From assembly GCA_027493885.1 (NCBI GenBank), contig JAOSJZ010000001.1, forward strand, positions 2,784,622 to 2,848,621: a stretch of DNA of 64,000 bases. The letters run 5' to 3'. The translations under genes and the position numbers were made by a program. Positions 33,657 through 41,933 of the stretch are shown here, in pieces; the first letter of the stretch is position 1, and every line of letters begins with the position of its first letter. The DNA comes from Gaiella sp. Its GTDB lineage: Bacteria > Actinomycetota > Thermoleophilia > Gaiellales > Gaiellaceae. The notes under the pieces were generated by a model, which saw only the letters and a program-made list of their open reading frames with translations, was not told where the DNA came from and did no database searches.

Positions 33657-35279
33657 ATGGGCGAGCGGGCGCAGGGCGGGACGCTGGCCGCGCGGGCGAT
33701 CGCGGCGGCGGGCGTCGACGCGATCTTCACCCTCTCCGGCGGCCACGTGATGCCGATCTACGAGGGCTGCCGGCACGAGAGCGTCCGCGTCGTCGACGTC
33801 CGGCACGAGCAGTCCGCGGCGCACGCCGCCGAGGCCTGGGGCCGAGTGCGGCGCGCGTGCGGAGTCGCGCTCGTCACCGCCGGCCCCGGCGTCACCGGCA
33901 CCGTCACCGCGGTCGCGAACTGTCTCGCCGCGCAGACGCCGCTCGTCGTGCTCGGCGGCGCGCGGCCGCTCGCGCAGGCGGAGTGGGGGGCGCTGCAGGA
34001 GTTCGACCAGCTCTCGCTGCTGAAGCCGATCACGAAGTGGGCGGCCGTGTGCCCGCAGACGGACCGGATCCCGGAATACGTCACGATCGCCTTCCGGCAC
34101 GCGCTCGCGCCGCCGCGCGGCCCCGTGTACCTCGAGCTGCCGGCCGACATCCTGTTCGCCGACGGCGACGCGGACGTCGCGACCGCCGCGCCCGTGACCC
34201 GCGCCTTCCCCGACCCGCACGAGCTCGTCACCGCCGCGGACCTGCTGAGCTCGGCGGAGCGGCCGGCCGTCGTGGCCGGTAGCGCCGTCTGGTGGGACGG
34301 GGCCGCGCCGGAGCTCGCCCGCTTCGCCGAGCACGGTCGGCTGCCCGTCTTCCTGAACGGATCGGGGCGCGGGTCGCTGCCTCCCGACCACGAGCTCTTC
34401 TTCCAGCACTCCCGGAGCGCGGCGCTGGACGAGGCGGACGTCGTCTGCGTCGTCGGGACGCCGCTCGACTTCCGCCTGCGCTACGGGCGCTTCGGGAACG
34501 GGAAGCTGATCCACGTCCACGGCGATCCGCGGGAGCTCGGGCGGAACCGCGTCCCCGACGCCGCGCTCGTCGGCGACTGCGCGGCGGTGCTCGGCGCGCT
34601 GGCGGACGGGGTCGAGCGCCCGGCGGACGACCGTGCGCCCTGGCTCGAGCGGCTCCGGGCGGGCGAGGCCGCCTGGTGGGACGCGCACCGCGCCGAGATC
34701 GAGTCCGACGCGGCGCCGATCCACCACTATCGCCTCGGCGCGGAGCTCGACCGCGTGCTCGACCCCGACACGGTCGTGATCGGCGACGGCGGCGACGTCG
34801 TCGCCGCCGTGTCGCGCGTTCTCCGCGTCCACCGTCCGGGGCACTGGCTCGACCCCGGCCCGTTCGGCTGCCTCGGCGTCGGGCCCGGCTATGCCGTCGG
34901 CGTCGGCGCCGCGGGGTTCGGCGGGCCGATCGTCTGCGTCATGGGGGACGGCGCGTTCGGTCTCAACGGGCTCGACTTCGACACGCTCGTCCGTTTCGGG
35001 GTTCCGGCGGTGCTCGTCGTCGGGAACGACGCCGCCTGGGGCGAGATCCGCGTCCCGCAGGTCGGGATGTACGGCGCCGACGCGGAGATCGCGACGCGCC
35101 TCGCGCCGAGCCGCTACGACCGGCTCTGCGAGGTGTTCGGCGGGCACGGCGAACACGTCGAGCGCCCCGACGAGCTCCGGCCCGCGCTCGAACGGGCGCT
35201 CGCCTCGGGTGAGCCGGCGATCGTGAACGTCACGCTCGACCCGGACGCGATGGCCGGGCATGCGTACCGCGGCTTCTGA
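33657..35279 (+). CDS. TPP-dependent enzyme of the acetolactate synthase large-subunit family
   Basis: A 540-residue protein with the three-domain layout of this family. The PYR domain has the catalytic Glu in VVDVRHEQSAAHAAEAWGRV and the stretch VALVTAGPGVTGTVTAVANC. A central domain follows. The PP domain has the TPP/Mg2+ motif VMGDGAFGLNGLDFDTLVRF ending at VVGNDAAWGE. No separate small regulatory subunit is beside it and the N-terminus is short, so biosynthetic acetolactate synthase is only one option; oxalyl-CoA decarboxylase-like or other decarboxylase activities are also possible. The start is leaderless (TAGAGT box 8 nt before). Confidence 0.85.
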   Translation: MGERAQGGTLAARAIAAAGVDAIFTLSGGHVMPIYEGCRHESVRVVDVRHEQSAAHAAEAWGRVRRACGVALVTAGPGVTGTVTAVANCLAAQTPLVVLGGARPLAQAEWGALQEFDQLSLLKPITKWAAVCPQTDRIPEYVTIAFRHALAPPRGPVYLELPADILFADGDADVATAAPVTRAFPDPHELVTAADLLSSAERPAVVAGSAVWWDGAAPELARFAEHGRLPVFLNGSGRGSLPPDHELFFQHSRSAALDEADVVCVVGTPLDFRLRYGRFGNGKLIHVHGDPRELGRNRVPDAALVGDCAAVLGALADGVERPADDRAPWLERLRAGEAAWWDAHRAEIESDAAPIHHYRLGAELDRVLDPDTVVIGDGGDVVAAVSRVLRVHRPGHWLDPGPFGCLGVGPGYAVGVGAAGFGGPIVCVMGDGAFGLNGLDFDTLVRFGVPAVLVVGNDAAWGEIRVPQVGMYGADAEIATRLAPSRYDRLCEVFGGHGEHVERPDELRPALERALASGEPAIVNVTLDPDAMAGHAYRGF

Positions 35280-35479
35280 GCGGGTCAGTCGAGCCCGTGC
35301 GCGGACGGCGCCGGGGGCTGCTCGAGGCGGACGCCCACGGCCTGCAGCTGCGCTGCGATGCGGTGTTTCCCTCCTCTCTCAGGTCCATCCTCGCTCCGGA
35401 CGGACGGGGAGCGCATCGGGGCGGACGCTGATCGGGCGAGGGGCGCCAGGTCAGTGACCCGGATACGATCGGCCGCGGG

Positions 35480-36409
35480 GTGGAGCAGATGGGTTCCGAG
35501 CAGGGCAAGGCGCGCGAGGCGGCCGAGCTGCGCGCGCCCTCGCGCCGTGCCCGCGTCGAGGCGCGAGCGACGCTCCTGGCCGAGCGTGCCCAGGCCGAGC
35601 GCGCGCGGCACCCGTCGGTGGACGCCGTCTTCGAGATGGTCGACCGGGACGGCGAGGCGGGCGGCGGGATCATCGCCGGGGCGCTCGCATACCGGTTCTT
35701 CATCTGGCTCCTCCCGCTCGCCCTCGTCTCGGTCGCGGGGCTCGGCCTCGCCGCCGATGCCGCCTCGGAAAGCCCCGACCAGACGGCGAGGAAGCTCGGG
35801 CTCTCCGGGCTCGTCTCGAGCTCGGTGGCAAACGCGGCCCAGGGGCCGGGTCGCTGGTACGCGCTCGCGATCGGCATCCCGATCCTCGTCTACGTCACCC
35901 GCAGCCTGCTACGCGCGCTGATCGTGACGCATCGCCTGCTCTGGCAGGACACGCGCGCCGCGGCGCCGAAGCCGACCCTGAAGGCGACCCTCGGGCTGCT
36001 CGTCCTGCTTCTCGGGTTCAGCGCGGCGGGGACCCTCGCGAGCGCGATGCGCGCCTGGTCGCCCGGGCCGGGCGTCCTCGTCACGCTGCTGGCGGTCGTT
36101 CCGGCCGCCGGTCTCTGGCTCGCGATCACGCTGTACCTGCCCCACAGGAGCGCCCACTGGACCGGGCTCGTCCCCGGCGCGCTCCTCGGGGCTCTCGGTC
36201 TCGAGGCGCTCCACGTGTTCACCGCGTACGTCCTCGCGCCCTACGCGATCGCCAAGCAGGGAACGTACGGGGTGCTCGGGGCGGCGGCAGCCCTGCTCTT
36301 GGGGCTCTTCGTCCTCAGCCGGCTGGTCGTCGCTGCCGCCGTCCTGAACGCGATTCTCTGGGAGCGGCGGGAGGGCGGAGGCGGCCGCCCCGCGCCCTCC
36401 GGTGTGTGA
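35480..36409 (+). CDS. YihY/BrkB family inner-membrane protein
   Basis: A 309-residue membrane protein with a charged N-terminal tail (about 50 residues, Arg/Glu-rich) and about six hydrophobic segments. The opening membrane stretch GGGIIAGALAYRFFIWLLPL is the hallmark of the YihY/BrkB family, once annotated as RNase BN. Function is unsettled; envelope transport is suspected in the family. A GTG at 35480 is taken, with ATG 35489 as an alternative. The 200 bp before it, after the TPP enzyme, contain no gene I can support. Confidence 0.88.
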   Translation: MEQMGSEQGKAREAAELRAPSRRARVEARATLLAERAQAERARHPSVDAVFEMVDRDGEAGGGIIAGALAYRFFIWLLPLALVSVAGLGLAADAASESPDQTARKLGLSGLVSSSVANAAQGPGRWYALAIGIPILVYVTRSLLRALIVTHRLLWQDTRAAAPKPTLKATLGLLVLLLGFSAAGTLASAMRAWSPGPGVLVTLLAVVPAAGLWLAITLYLPHRSAHWTGLVPGALLGALGLEALHVFTAYVLAPYAIAKQGTYGVLGAAAALLLGLFVLSRLVVAAAVLNAILWERREGGGGRPAPSGV

Positions 36410-36489
36410 CACTCGCGTCGTGGGCCGCGCCCGGGGAGGCGTCCGCCCGACGCGAAGCCGAGGAGGCGTCGGAGCGGAAGGTCCAGAGT

Positions 36490-36725
36490 CAGGGTGTTCA
36501 CCACATCACGATCGTCGGTGCCGGACGGCAGACGGCGATCGACTTCCGGGAGGGTGGGCTCGGGATGCCCTTCGTCTTCGAGCAGCCCAACCTCGACAAC
36601 GAGTCCGAGAGCCACCTCTAGCTCGACCCGGGGGCGGCCGGCTCGTCACCGTGTTCACGAACGAAGAGCGCTCGCGACCTGGACCGGCCGGGCGGTGGCC
36701 GACTACGGAAAACCCGCAGCGACAT
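36490..36725 (+). pseudogene. VOC (glyoxalase/ring-cleaving dioxygenase-like) gene remnant
   Basis: Residues GVHHITIVGAGRQTAIDF, GLGMPFVFEQPNLDNESESH are the N-terminal half of a vicinal-oxygen-chelate domain, with the first metal-binding His. A TAG stop at 36619 replaces the Tyr expected after SHL, a frame change follows within the GGGGGCGG stretch, and GRLVTVFTNEERS continues in the next frame before homology ends. With a stop, a shift and a missing second half, this is a decayed gene rather than a single sequencing error. Confidence 0.7.
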
Positions 36726-36739
36726 GGGGTGACGCACCG

Positions 36740-37339
36740 ATGTCGGCGCGCGCCCGGAGCGTGAACAGTGACGGCGAGATGTACGCCCGAGCCGTGGACG
36801 ACGCCGCGAGCCGCCTCCGCAACCTTCGCTACGAGGAGTGGGAAGGGCTCGGGCTCGGCGCGCTCGCGCTCGCGCTCGCGCTCTGCGCGACGCAGCTCCG
36901 TCCCGCATTCGCGATCCCGCTCTTCCTCGGAGGCATCGTCGTCGGCGCGCGCGGCCTCGTCGCCACGGTGCGACGCTGGGATCTCGTCGACACGCTCGCG
37001 AGCGAGCCCGACGCCCACGTCATCCCTGAGGTGCTCGCGTACGCCAGACGCGAGGCGAGCATGCCCCGGCGGAACGCGCAGGCCGCGTCGCTGAGGAGGC
37101 TCGAGGCCGCGGCCGGCCCGCCGCTGGCCGACGGCGCTCTGGCCCCCGACCTCGAGTCGCTCGCCGCCGAGCTCTCGGACGAGGCTCTCGAGCTGGATCC
37201 TGCCTGCGCGGTCGTCTGTGCACGGCTCCTGTCCGACGCGGACAGCCCGCTCTTCGATCCCTCGACCGAGCCCGCCGTGCTCCGCGCCCGCCTCGCCCGC
37301 ATCCGCGCCGGGTTCAGACCGGCGCAAGGCCGGGTCTAG
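36740..37339 (+). CDS. Membrane protein of unknown function
   Basis: A 199-residue protein. It has a soluble N-terminus (about 35 residues, SDGEMYARAVDDAASRLRNL), two closely spaced membrane helices (about 45-85: LGLGALALALALCATQLRPA, IPLFLGGIVVGARGLVATV) and a C-terminal helical domain of about 110 residues with no recognised motif. It overlaps the convergent SAM hydroxide adenosyltransferase gene by 4 bp at its 3' end. I do not recognise the family. Confidence 0.65.
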   Translation: MSARARSVNSDGEMYARAVDDAASRLRNLRYEEWEGLGLGALALALALCATQLRPAFAIPLFLGGIVVGARGLVATVRRWDLVDTLASEPDAHVIPEVLAYARREASMPRRNAQAASLRRLEAAAGPPLADGALAPDLESLAAELSDEALELDPACAVVCARLLSDADSPLFDPSTEPAVLRARLARIRAGFRPAQGRV

Positions 37340-38169
37340 CGCCGGCCGGCGGTCAGCCAGACCGGCGCGGCGAGCGCGAGGCCCAGCCCGTCGAGCGCGC
37401 TAGCCGGGTTCCCGCGCACGATCGTCAGCCAACCCCGCGGATCGACGAGGACGCCGTATTCACCCGCGGCGAAATCGGCGTACGTGCTGCCACGCTTCGC
37501 CTCGGCGGCGCCGGAGATCGCCTCGATCGCGAGCGACTGCTCTGTGTCCAGCCCCGCGGCGGCGAGATCGCTCGGCCGCACGTTCAGGTGCACGTTTCCG
37601 AAGCGGTTGAAGTCGATCACCTCGCACGCGATCTTGCCCGGCTCGATCTCCGGCTCGGCCATCGTCACGACGGCGAGCGTGGCCGGGTCGAGCGGGGTAC
37701 CGAGCTCGCCGATCGGCATCCCCGCCGCGAGGGAGGCGGTCGCGCGACAGAGGGTGTCCGGCGCTCGAAACGACTCCGCGTGCGGCCGGCGCACGACAGC
37801 GGGCGACGTCGCCTCGACGGCGCTCGTGATGCCGCCCGCCGCCTCCCAGGCGAGCGACAGCAGGCCGTTGTCAGGCCCGACGAGATGCCGGCCGCTCGTG
37901 GTCTCGACCGCGATCTCGCGGTCCTTGCCGACGTTCGGGTCGACGACCGCGAGCACGACAGCGGTCTCCGCGATGTACGGCATCGAGTCCGCGAGGAGGA
38001 TCGCGCCCGAGGCGACCTCGAGCGGGCGGACGAGGTGCGAGAGATCGACGATCGGGCACTGCGGCGCGAGGCCGCTCATCACGGAGTGACAGAGACCGAC
38101 CCACTCGTTGCCGAGACCGAAGTCGCTCAGGAACACGATCGGCCGCGCGCCAGGCATCGGCGCAAGCAT
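37336..38169 (-). CDS. SAM hydrolase (S-adenosyl-L-methionine hydroxide adenosyltransferase, DUF62)
   Basis: About 277 residues from ATG 38169. The family's N-terminal motif is VFLSDFGLGNEWVGLCHSVM, followed by ADSMPYIAETAVVLAVVDPN and HLVGPDNGLLSLAWE; the C-terminal domain has VIDFNRFGNVHLNVRPSDL. Members of this trimeric family hydrolyse SAM to adenosine and methionine, or in rare relatives carry out halogenation. A TTG eight codons upstream is an alternative start. It stands alone, divergent from the ACT-like protein gene. Confidence 0.9.
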   Translation of the reverse strand: MLAPMPGARPIVFLSDFGLGNEWVGLCHSVMSGLAPQCPIVDLSHLVRPLEVASGAILLADSMPYIAETAVVLAVVDPNVGKDREIAVETTSGRHLVGPDNGLLSLAWEAAGGITSAVEATSPAVVRRPHAESFRAPDTLCRATASLAAGMPIGELGTPLDPATLAVVTMAEPEIEPGKIACEVIDFNRFGNVHLNVRPSDLAAAGLDTEQSLAIEAISGAAEAKRGSTYADFAAGEYGVLVDPRGWLTIVRGNPASALDGLGLALAAPVWLTAGRR

Positions 38170-38245
38170 GCTCTCGCCGCTCCCGGGATGCAAGGCGGTA
38201 CCCGGTTGCTGCCGTGTGGCGGAGACCGTAGGGTGGGGCGAGGAG

Positions 38246-38668
38246 GTGAGTCGAACGGCGTTCGCGATCCGACCGGTCGAGTACTACTACGCAAACGTCC
38301 GCGACGAGCTCGGGGCCGCATACCGCGTGCTCTCCCAACTCGCCGAGCGCGGCGTGAGCCTCCTCGCGTTCACCGCGGTGCCGAGCGGGCCCGCCCTGGC
38401 GCAGTTCGCGCTCTTCCCGGACGACGCGAACAGGCTCGTGGCGGAGGCACGGTCGGCGGGGCTGCCGCTCGACGGCCCATATCACGCGCTCCTCGTGCAG
38501 GGCGACGACGAGCTCGGCGCGTTCGCGAGCGTGCACGCACGCCTCGTCGACGCGCGGATCGACATCTATGCGTCGAGCGGCGTCACCGACGGCCGAGGCG
38601 CGTTCGGCTACCTCGTCTACGTCCGCGAGGACCAGTTCGGCGAGGCGACGAGCGCCCTCGGGCTCTGA
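38246..38668 (+). CDS. ACT-domain-like small protein
   Basis: About 140 residues. The pattern AIRPVEYYYANVRDELGAAY, LAERGVSLLAFTAVPSGPA, and later HARLVDARIDIYASSGVTDG and GYLVYVREDQFGEATSAL suggests two ACT-like beta-alpha-beta repeats, the second with the usual 'tandem strand-helix' ending. No enzyme domain is attached, so a ligand-binding or regulatory role is likely. The start is uncertain: AGGAG touches GTG 38246, and GTG 38216 is in frame. Confidence 0.65.
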   Translation: MSRTAFAIRPVEYYYANVRDELGAAYRVLSQLAERGVSLLAFTAVPSGPALAQFALFPDDANRLVAEARSAGLPLDGPYHALLVQGDDELGAFASVHARLVDARIDIYASSGVTDGRGAFGYLVYVREDQFGEATSALGL

Positions 38669-38881
38669 GCCGCCCGCCCGAGGCACGACCGACCGATCCG
38701 CTGCGCTTGCGGGCTCGCCGGGCCGGGCTTCCGAGCTCGGCCGGCTCGCCGGCGTGGATCGCCCGCGTGGCGAAGCCCGGCTCCGCGTCGGAGGCTCGGG
38801 CGTCCGCCGTCCTCCTCGGTCAGGTGGCGACGACGGAGTAGTGGTCACGATCGGGGCGCTACGCGCGCCCCATGGCGCCGG

Positions 38882-39844
38882 TCAGGTGAGCGCGTACCTG
38901 ACCACCGGGTCGGCCGGCGGCCCGTTGTCGGTCACGAACCGGTAGTTCCGCTGAGTGAGTGACTTCAACGCGGCGGGTGAGTCGTACGTGAAGGTCGCGA
39001 GCACGCGTGCCTTCCCGGTCGCGAACCCGCCACGGTGGAGGCCGGCCGTGTTGCAGAAGAGCATCGTCTGCTTCGGCCCCACGAAGGTCTTGACCGGAAG
39101 CTGCTTCGCTTCCTCGTCGAACGTCTCCGGAGGCGGATACCCTCGCCCCGCGGGCCGCCACGGCCACACGGACTCGAGCTTGCCGCCGGGCTCGGTGCCC
39201 GGGATGAACTCGAACGGCCCCGTCTCCTCGTCGACGTCGACGAGGTAGATGAACGCCTTGAGCAGGTGCCGGTCGTTGTAGTCGAAGTGCCAGTTCTGCG
39301 AGACCTGGCGCTGCGTGCTCTCCGGCACGGGCGGCGTGTACCAGAGGTCGACGTACTCGAGCTTCGACCAGAAGCCGTGGTAGGCGTTCGCGATGTCGAG
39401 CATCCGCCGGCCGGCCGCGAGGTGGAGCCACGGGTCGTGGATGTCGAGGGCCGATCCGTACGGGTACCTGCGGAGCACGAACTCTTTGCCGGGGCGGCGG
39501 GAGAGCTCCGATGCGACCTCGCCGGTCGCCCGCTCGCGCGCCACGCCCTGTTCGCACCCCGCGATGAACGCGCTCGCGCTCTCCTCGCACGGCGCCCACG
39601 TCTCGGGGTCGGGGAACAGGTCGGAGAACGAGAGTAGGGCGTAGCCGTCGGCGCGCAGCCGGTCGACGATCTCCTGCTGCATCTCGTCCAGCACCGGCCG
39701 CGTCGCGCGTGCGTGGTGCCTCCGTGCGGTGCGGTTCGCGAGCAGGCGGTCATGGGCCTCGTAGGTCGCCGCGACGCCGCGGCGCTCGAGCGAGAGCGCG
39801 ACGCGATTGACCCGCGTCGCGAACTGGGTCTTCCTTCTATGCAT
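38882..39844 (-). CDS. Phytanoyl-CoA dioxygenase-like (PhyH) Fe(II)/2-oxoglutarate oxygenase
   Basis: About 320 residues from ATG 39844 (GGGAG 9 nt upstream). The double-stranded beta-helix iron site is visible as HFD in SQNWHFDYNDRHLLKAFIYL, then ETGPFEFIPGTEPGG, and a distal His with 2-oxoglutarate Arg in TAGLHRGGFATGKARVLATF. The family hydroxylates lipids or small molecules. The N-terminal 100 residues are helical and not specific. The 213-bp gap on its 3' side shows no gene. It is divergent from murB; the substrate is unknown. Confidence 0.82.
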   Translation of the reverse strand: MHRRKTQFATRVNRVALSLERRGVAATYEAHDRLLANRTARRHHARATRPVLDEMQQEIVDRLRADGYALLSFSDLFPDPETWAPCEESASAFIAGCEQGVARERATGEVASELSRRPGKEFVLRRYPYGSALDIHDPWLHLAAGRRMLDIANAYHGFWSKLEYVDLWYTPPVPESTQRQVSQNWHFDYNDRHLLKAFIYLVDVDEETGPFEFIPGTEPGGKLESVWPWRPAGRGYPPPETFDEEAKQLPVKTFVGPKQTMLFCNTAGLHRGGFATGKARVLATFTYDSPAALKSLTQRNYRFVTDNGPPADPVVRYALT

Positions 39845-39973
39845 GGGCTTTTCTCCCGGTCGGTTGTGTGGAGGTTGCCGTGCCCGCAGCCAGGCGAGAT
39901 GCTCAATTCGCATCAGCGCTCGACGGGCTCGGAGGCGTGGATGGACTGTTCCCGCCATTTTTCACGTTGATGA

Positions 39974-39979
39974 TAGGTT
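39974..39979 (+). promoter_or_regulatory. TAGGTT -10 box, leaderless start of murB
   Basis: TAGGTT ends 6 nt before the murB ATG at 39986, within a rare AT-rich stretch between the divergent PhyH and murB genes. Confidence 0.5.
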
Positions 39980-39985
39980 TTTTCC

Positions 39986-40912
39986 ATGGCGGTCGGCGCA
40001 TCCTCGTCCACCATCAGGCCTCCCACGCGTCTCCGCCGTGACGTCCCGCTCGCCCCCTACACGACCTTCGGGATCGGCGGCCCGGCTCGCCGTTACGTCG
40101 AGGCGGGCTCGAGCGCCGTGCTCGCCCGGGCCGTCAGGTGGGGCAGAGAGCGCCGCCTGCAGGTCGTCGTCCTCGGTCGCGGCTCGAACATCCTCGTCTC
40201 GGATCGCGGCTTCGACGGGCTCGTCGTCCGCGCCGCGGACGGTGGGAACGTCGAGGCGCTCCCGGAAGGCCGGCTCCGGGCAGGGAGCGGCGTCGAGCTC
40301 GCCCACCTGATCGAGGTCGCGCTCCGGCGCGGTCTCTCCGGGCTCGAGCACTTCGCAGGCATCCCCTCGACGCTCGGCGGGGCGCTGTGGCAGAACCTCC
40401 ACTTCCTCTCGCCCGACCGGCGGCGCACCCTGTTCCTCGGCGACCTCGTCGAGGAGGCGACCCTGCTCACCCGCGAGGGCGTCCGCCGCGTCGGCGCGAG
40501 CCACTTCCGCTTCGGCTACGACGAGAGCTCGCTCCAGCGCAGCGGCGAGATCGTCCTCGATGCGACCCTCCGCCTCGTGCCGGGCGAGGAGCGCGAACTG
40601 CGGCGCGTGCGGCGGGCGAACCTCGTCTGGCGGGCGCGCCGCTATCCTGCCGCCGCAGACCGGCGCAGCGCTGGCTGCGTCTTCCGCAATCCCGCCGACG
40701 TCCCCGCCGCGCGTCTCGTCGACGCGGCCGGGCTCAAGGGGCTTCGCGTCGGCGGCGCGGCCGTCTCCCGCCGGCACGCGAACTTCGTCCTGAACCTGGG
40801 CGGCGCGACCGCGGAGGACGTCAGGACGCTGGTCGACGAGGTGCAGGTGCGCGTCGCGCGCAGGCTCGGTCGCATGCTCGAGCCCGAGATCGCCTTCGTA
40901 GGGAGCTTCTGA
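39986..40912 (+). CDS. murB: UDP-N-acetylenolpyruvoylglucosamine reductase (divergent MurB)
   Basis: A 308-residue MurB, the FAD enzyme that completes UDP-MurNAc for peptidoglycan. It has APYTTFGIGGPARRYVEAGS, VLGRGSNILVSDRGFDGLVV, GLSGLEHFAGIPSTLGGALW, DRRSAGCVFRNP and a C-terminal Glu in MLEPEIAFVG. Two oddities: the usual GIPGTVGGAVxMNAG reads GIPSTLGGALWQNLHF, and the catalytic Ser of SAGS is Cys here. It may be a paralogue rather than the housekeeping copy. The leaderless start (TAGGTT box) supports ATG 39986. Confidence 0.87.
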   Translation: MAVGASSSTIRPPTRLRRDVPLAPYTTFGIGGPARRYVEAGSSAVLARAVRWGRERRLQVVVLGRGSNILVSDRGFDGLVVRAADGGNVEALPEGRLRAGSGVELAHLIEVALRRGLSGLEHFAGIPSTLGGALWQNLHFLSPDRRRTLFLGDLVEEATLLTREGVRRVGASHFRFGYDESSLQRSGEIVLDATLRLVPGEERELRRVRRANLVWRARRYPAAADRRSAGCVFRNPADVPAARLVDAAGLKGLRVGGAAVSRRHANFVLNLGGATAEDVRTLVDEVQVRVARRLGRMLEPEIAFVGSF

Positions 40913-41286
40913 CGACCGGCGCGCCGGAGAACTGCGTCGGCTTCGCGATCGAGTCAGTCGACGGGACGGCGCGCGTCGTCGAGGCGATCGCGCGGCTCGA
41001 GCACGGCCTCACCGTCTCGGCCGGGGAGGCCGGCGGCGCGTTCGTCGCGCTCGCGGACGTCGACGTCGTCGACACGGAGAGCCGCCGGATCTCGCTGCGC
41101 CCGGGACGGGTGCGCGGCGTCGTGCACGCCATCGAGCCCAGACGGGATTGCGCGTGCCCGACCGACTTCGTCTGCGCGTCGTGCGGGTACGGCGTCGCGG
41201 AGGGCCACCTGCCGCGCGAGTGCCCGATGTGCAGGGACCACCGCTGGCGTCCCGTCCGAGAGAGGGTCGCGCGGTTCCCTCTCTGA
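40909..41286 (+). CDS. Small protein with C-terminal rubredoxin-like zinc ribbon
   Basis: About 125 residues. The N-terminal part ([59 protein letters not shown]) is beta-rich; the end has CACPTDFVCASCGYGVAEGH and ECPMCRDHRWRPV, i.e. CxxC...CxxC metal knuckles of rubredoxin/zinc-ribbon type. No ATG, GTG or TTG is available near the domain start; a CTG overlapping the murB stop (CTGA, 40909) with GGGAG upstream fits best. Tight coupling to murB is likely; function is unknown. Confidence 0.6.
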   Translation: MTTGAPENCVGFAIESVDGTARVVEAIARLEHGLTVSAGEAGGAFVALADVDVVDTESRRISLRPGRVRGVVHAIEPRRDCACPTDFVCASCGYGVAEGHLPRECPMCRDHRWRPVRERVARFPL

Positions 41287-41298
41287 CGAGAGGCCGGC

Positions 41299-41782
41299 CT
41301 ACTCCTCTTTGAGGTCGACGGCGCGTGCGCCCGAGGCGCGCTGGAGGTCCTGCGGGGAGATCGGGAAGACGGCGTCGGGCAGGCCCGCGGCGGCCCAGAC
41401 CTCGTCGTAGACGAGCAGGTCCTCGTCGACGTACATCGGGATCGCGTGGTCGTGCCCGAAGGGGGATGCCGCCGATCGAGAAGCCGGTCCGCTCCTTCGT
41501 CGCGCGGGCGTCGGCCTTGCGCAGCTCGGCGAGCCCCGCCGCGGCGGCGGCCTTGCCGGGATCGAGCCGGTTCGCGCCGGAGACGAAGAAGACGACCGGC
41601 TCGCCGTCGCCGTCCACGAACACGAGCGTCTTCACGATCTGCGCGAGCCGGCAGCCGATTGCGCGGGCGGCGTCGGCGGCGGTGTGCGTTCCCTCGGGGA
41701 AGCGCCTCGGGCGTACCTCGATCCCGGCGCGCGCGCCCCCGTCGACGACCCGCTGGACCCGGGGATCGTGCTGCTCCGCCAT
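41299..41782 (-). CDS. YbaK/ProX aminoacyl-tRNA deacylase family protein (frameshifted in this sequence)
   Basis: About 160 residues when restored. The first part reads GTHTAADAARAIGCRLAQIV, KTLVFVDGDGEPVVFFVSGA and FSIGGIP; after the G5 run 41461-41465 the frame changes and continues GHDHAIPMYVDEDLLVYDEV to DLKEE. Removing one base gives SIGGIPFGHDHAIP. The conserved Lys in QIVKTLVF and the GGIPP-like loop (here GGIPF) are typical of the INS/YbaK editing domain that deacylates mischarged tRNA. The start is leaderless: TAGGAT ends 7 nt before ATG 41782. Confidence 0.85.
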
Positions 41783-41789
41783 TCGGGCG

Positions 41790-41795
41790 ATCCTA
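41790..41795 (-). promoter_or_regulatory. TAGGAT -10 box, leaderless start of ybaK-like gene
   Basis: TAGGAT on the minus strand ends 7 nt before the ATG at 41782. Confidence 0.5.
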
Positions 41796-41933
41796 CGTGG
41801 GCCGCGATCCCGCCGAGCGCCAGGTCGAGCAGGTGGTCGGCTCGCCCGAGCGGGTCGTCGACGCGGCCGCCCGTAACTCGGCCCAAGCAACGTGGGGCCT
41901 GACGACGACGCGCTAGACCGGCCCCGTCGTCCA

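Noticed and set aside
35280..35479. A possible small gene between the TPP enzyme and YihY
   Set aside because: No frame has a ribosome-binding site or family sequence; I see nothing supportable in this gap.
38198..38203. GGGTAC upstream of the SAM hydroxide adenosyltransferase gene as a third SigB-type promoter
   Set aside because: No GTTT box lies 14-17 nt upstream on that strand.
38669..38881. A gene or structured RNA in the gap between the ACT-like gene and the PhyH gene
   Set aside because: Only GC-rich low-complexity sequence with incidental inverted repeats; no coding pattern or consensus promoter is seen.
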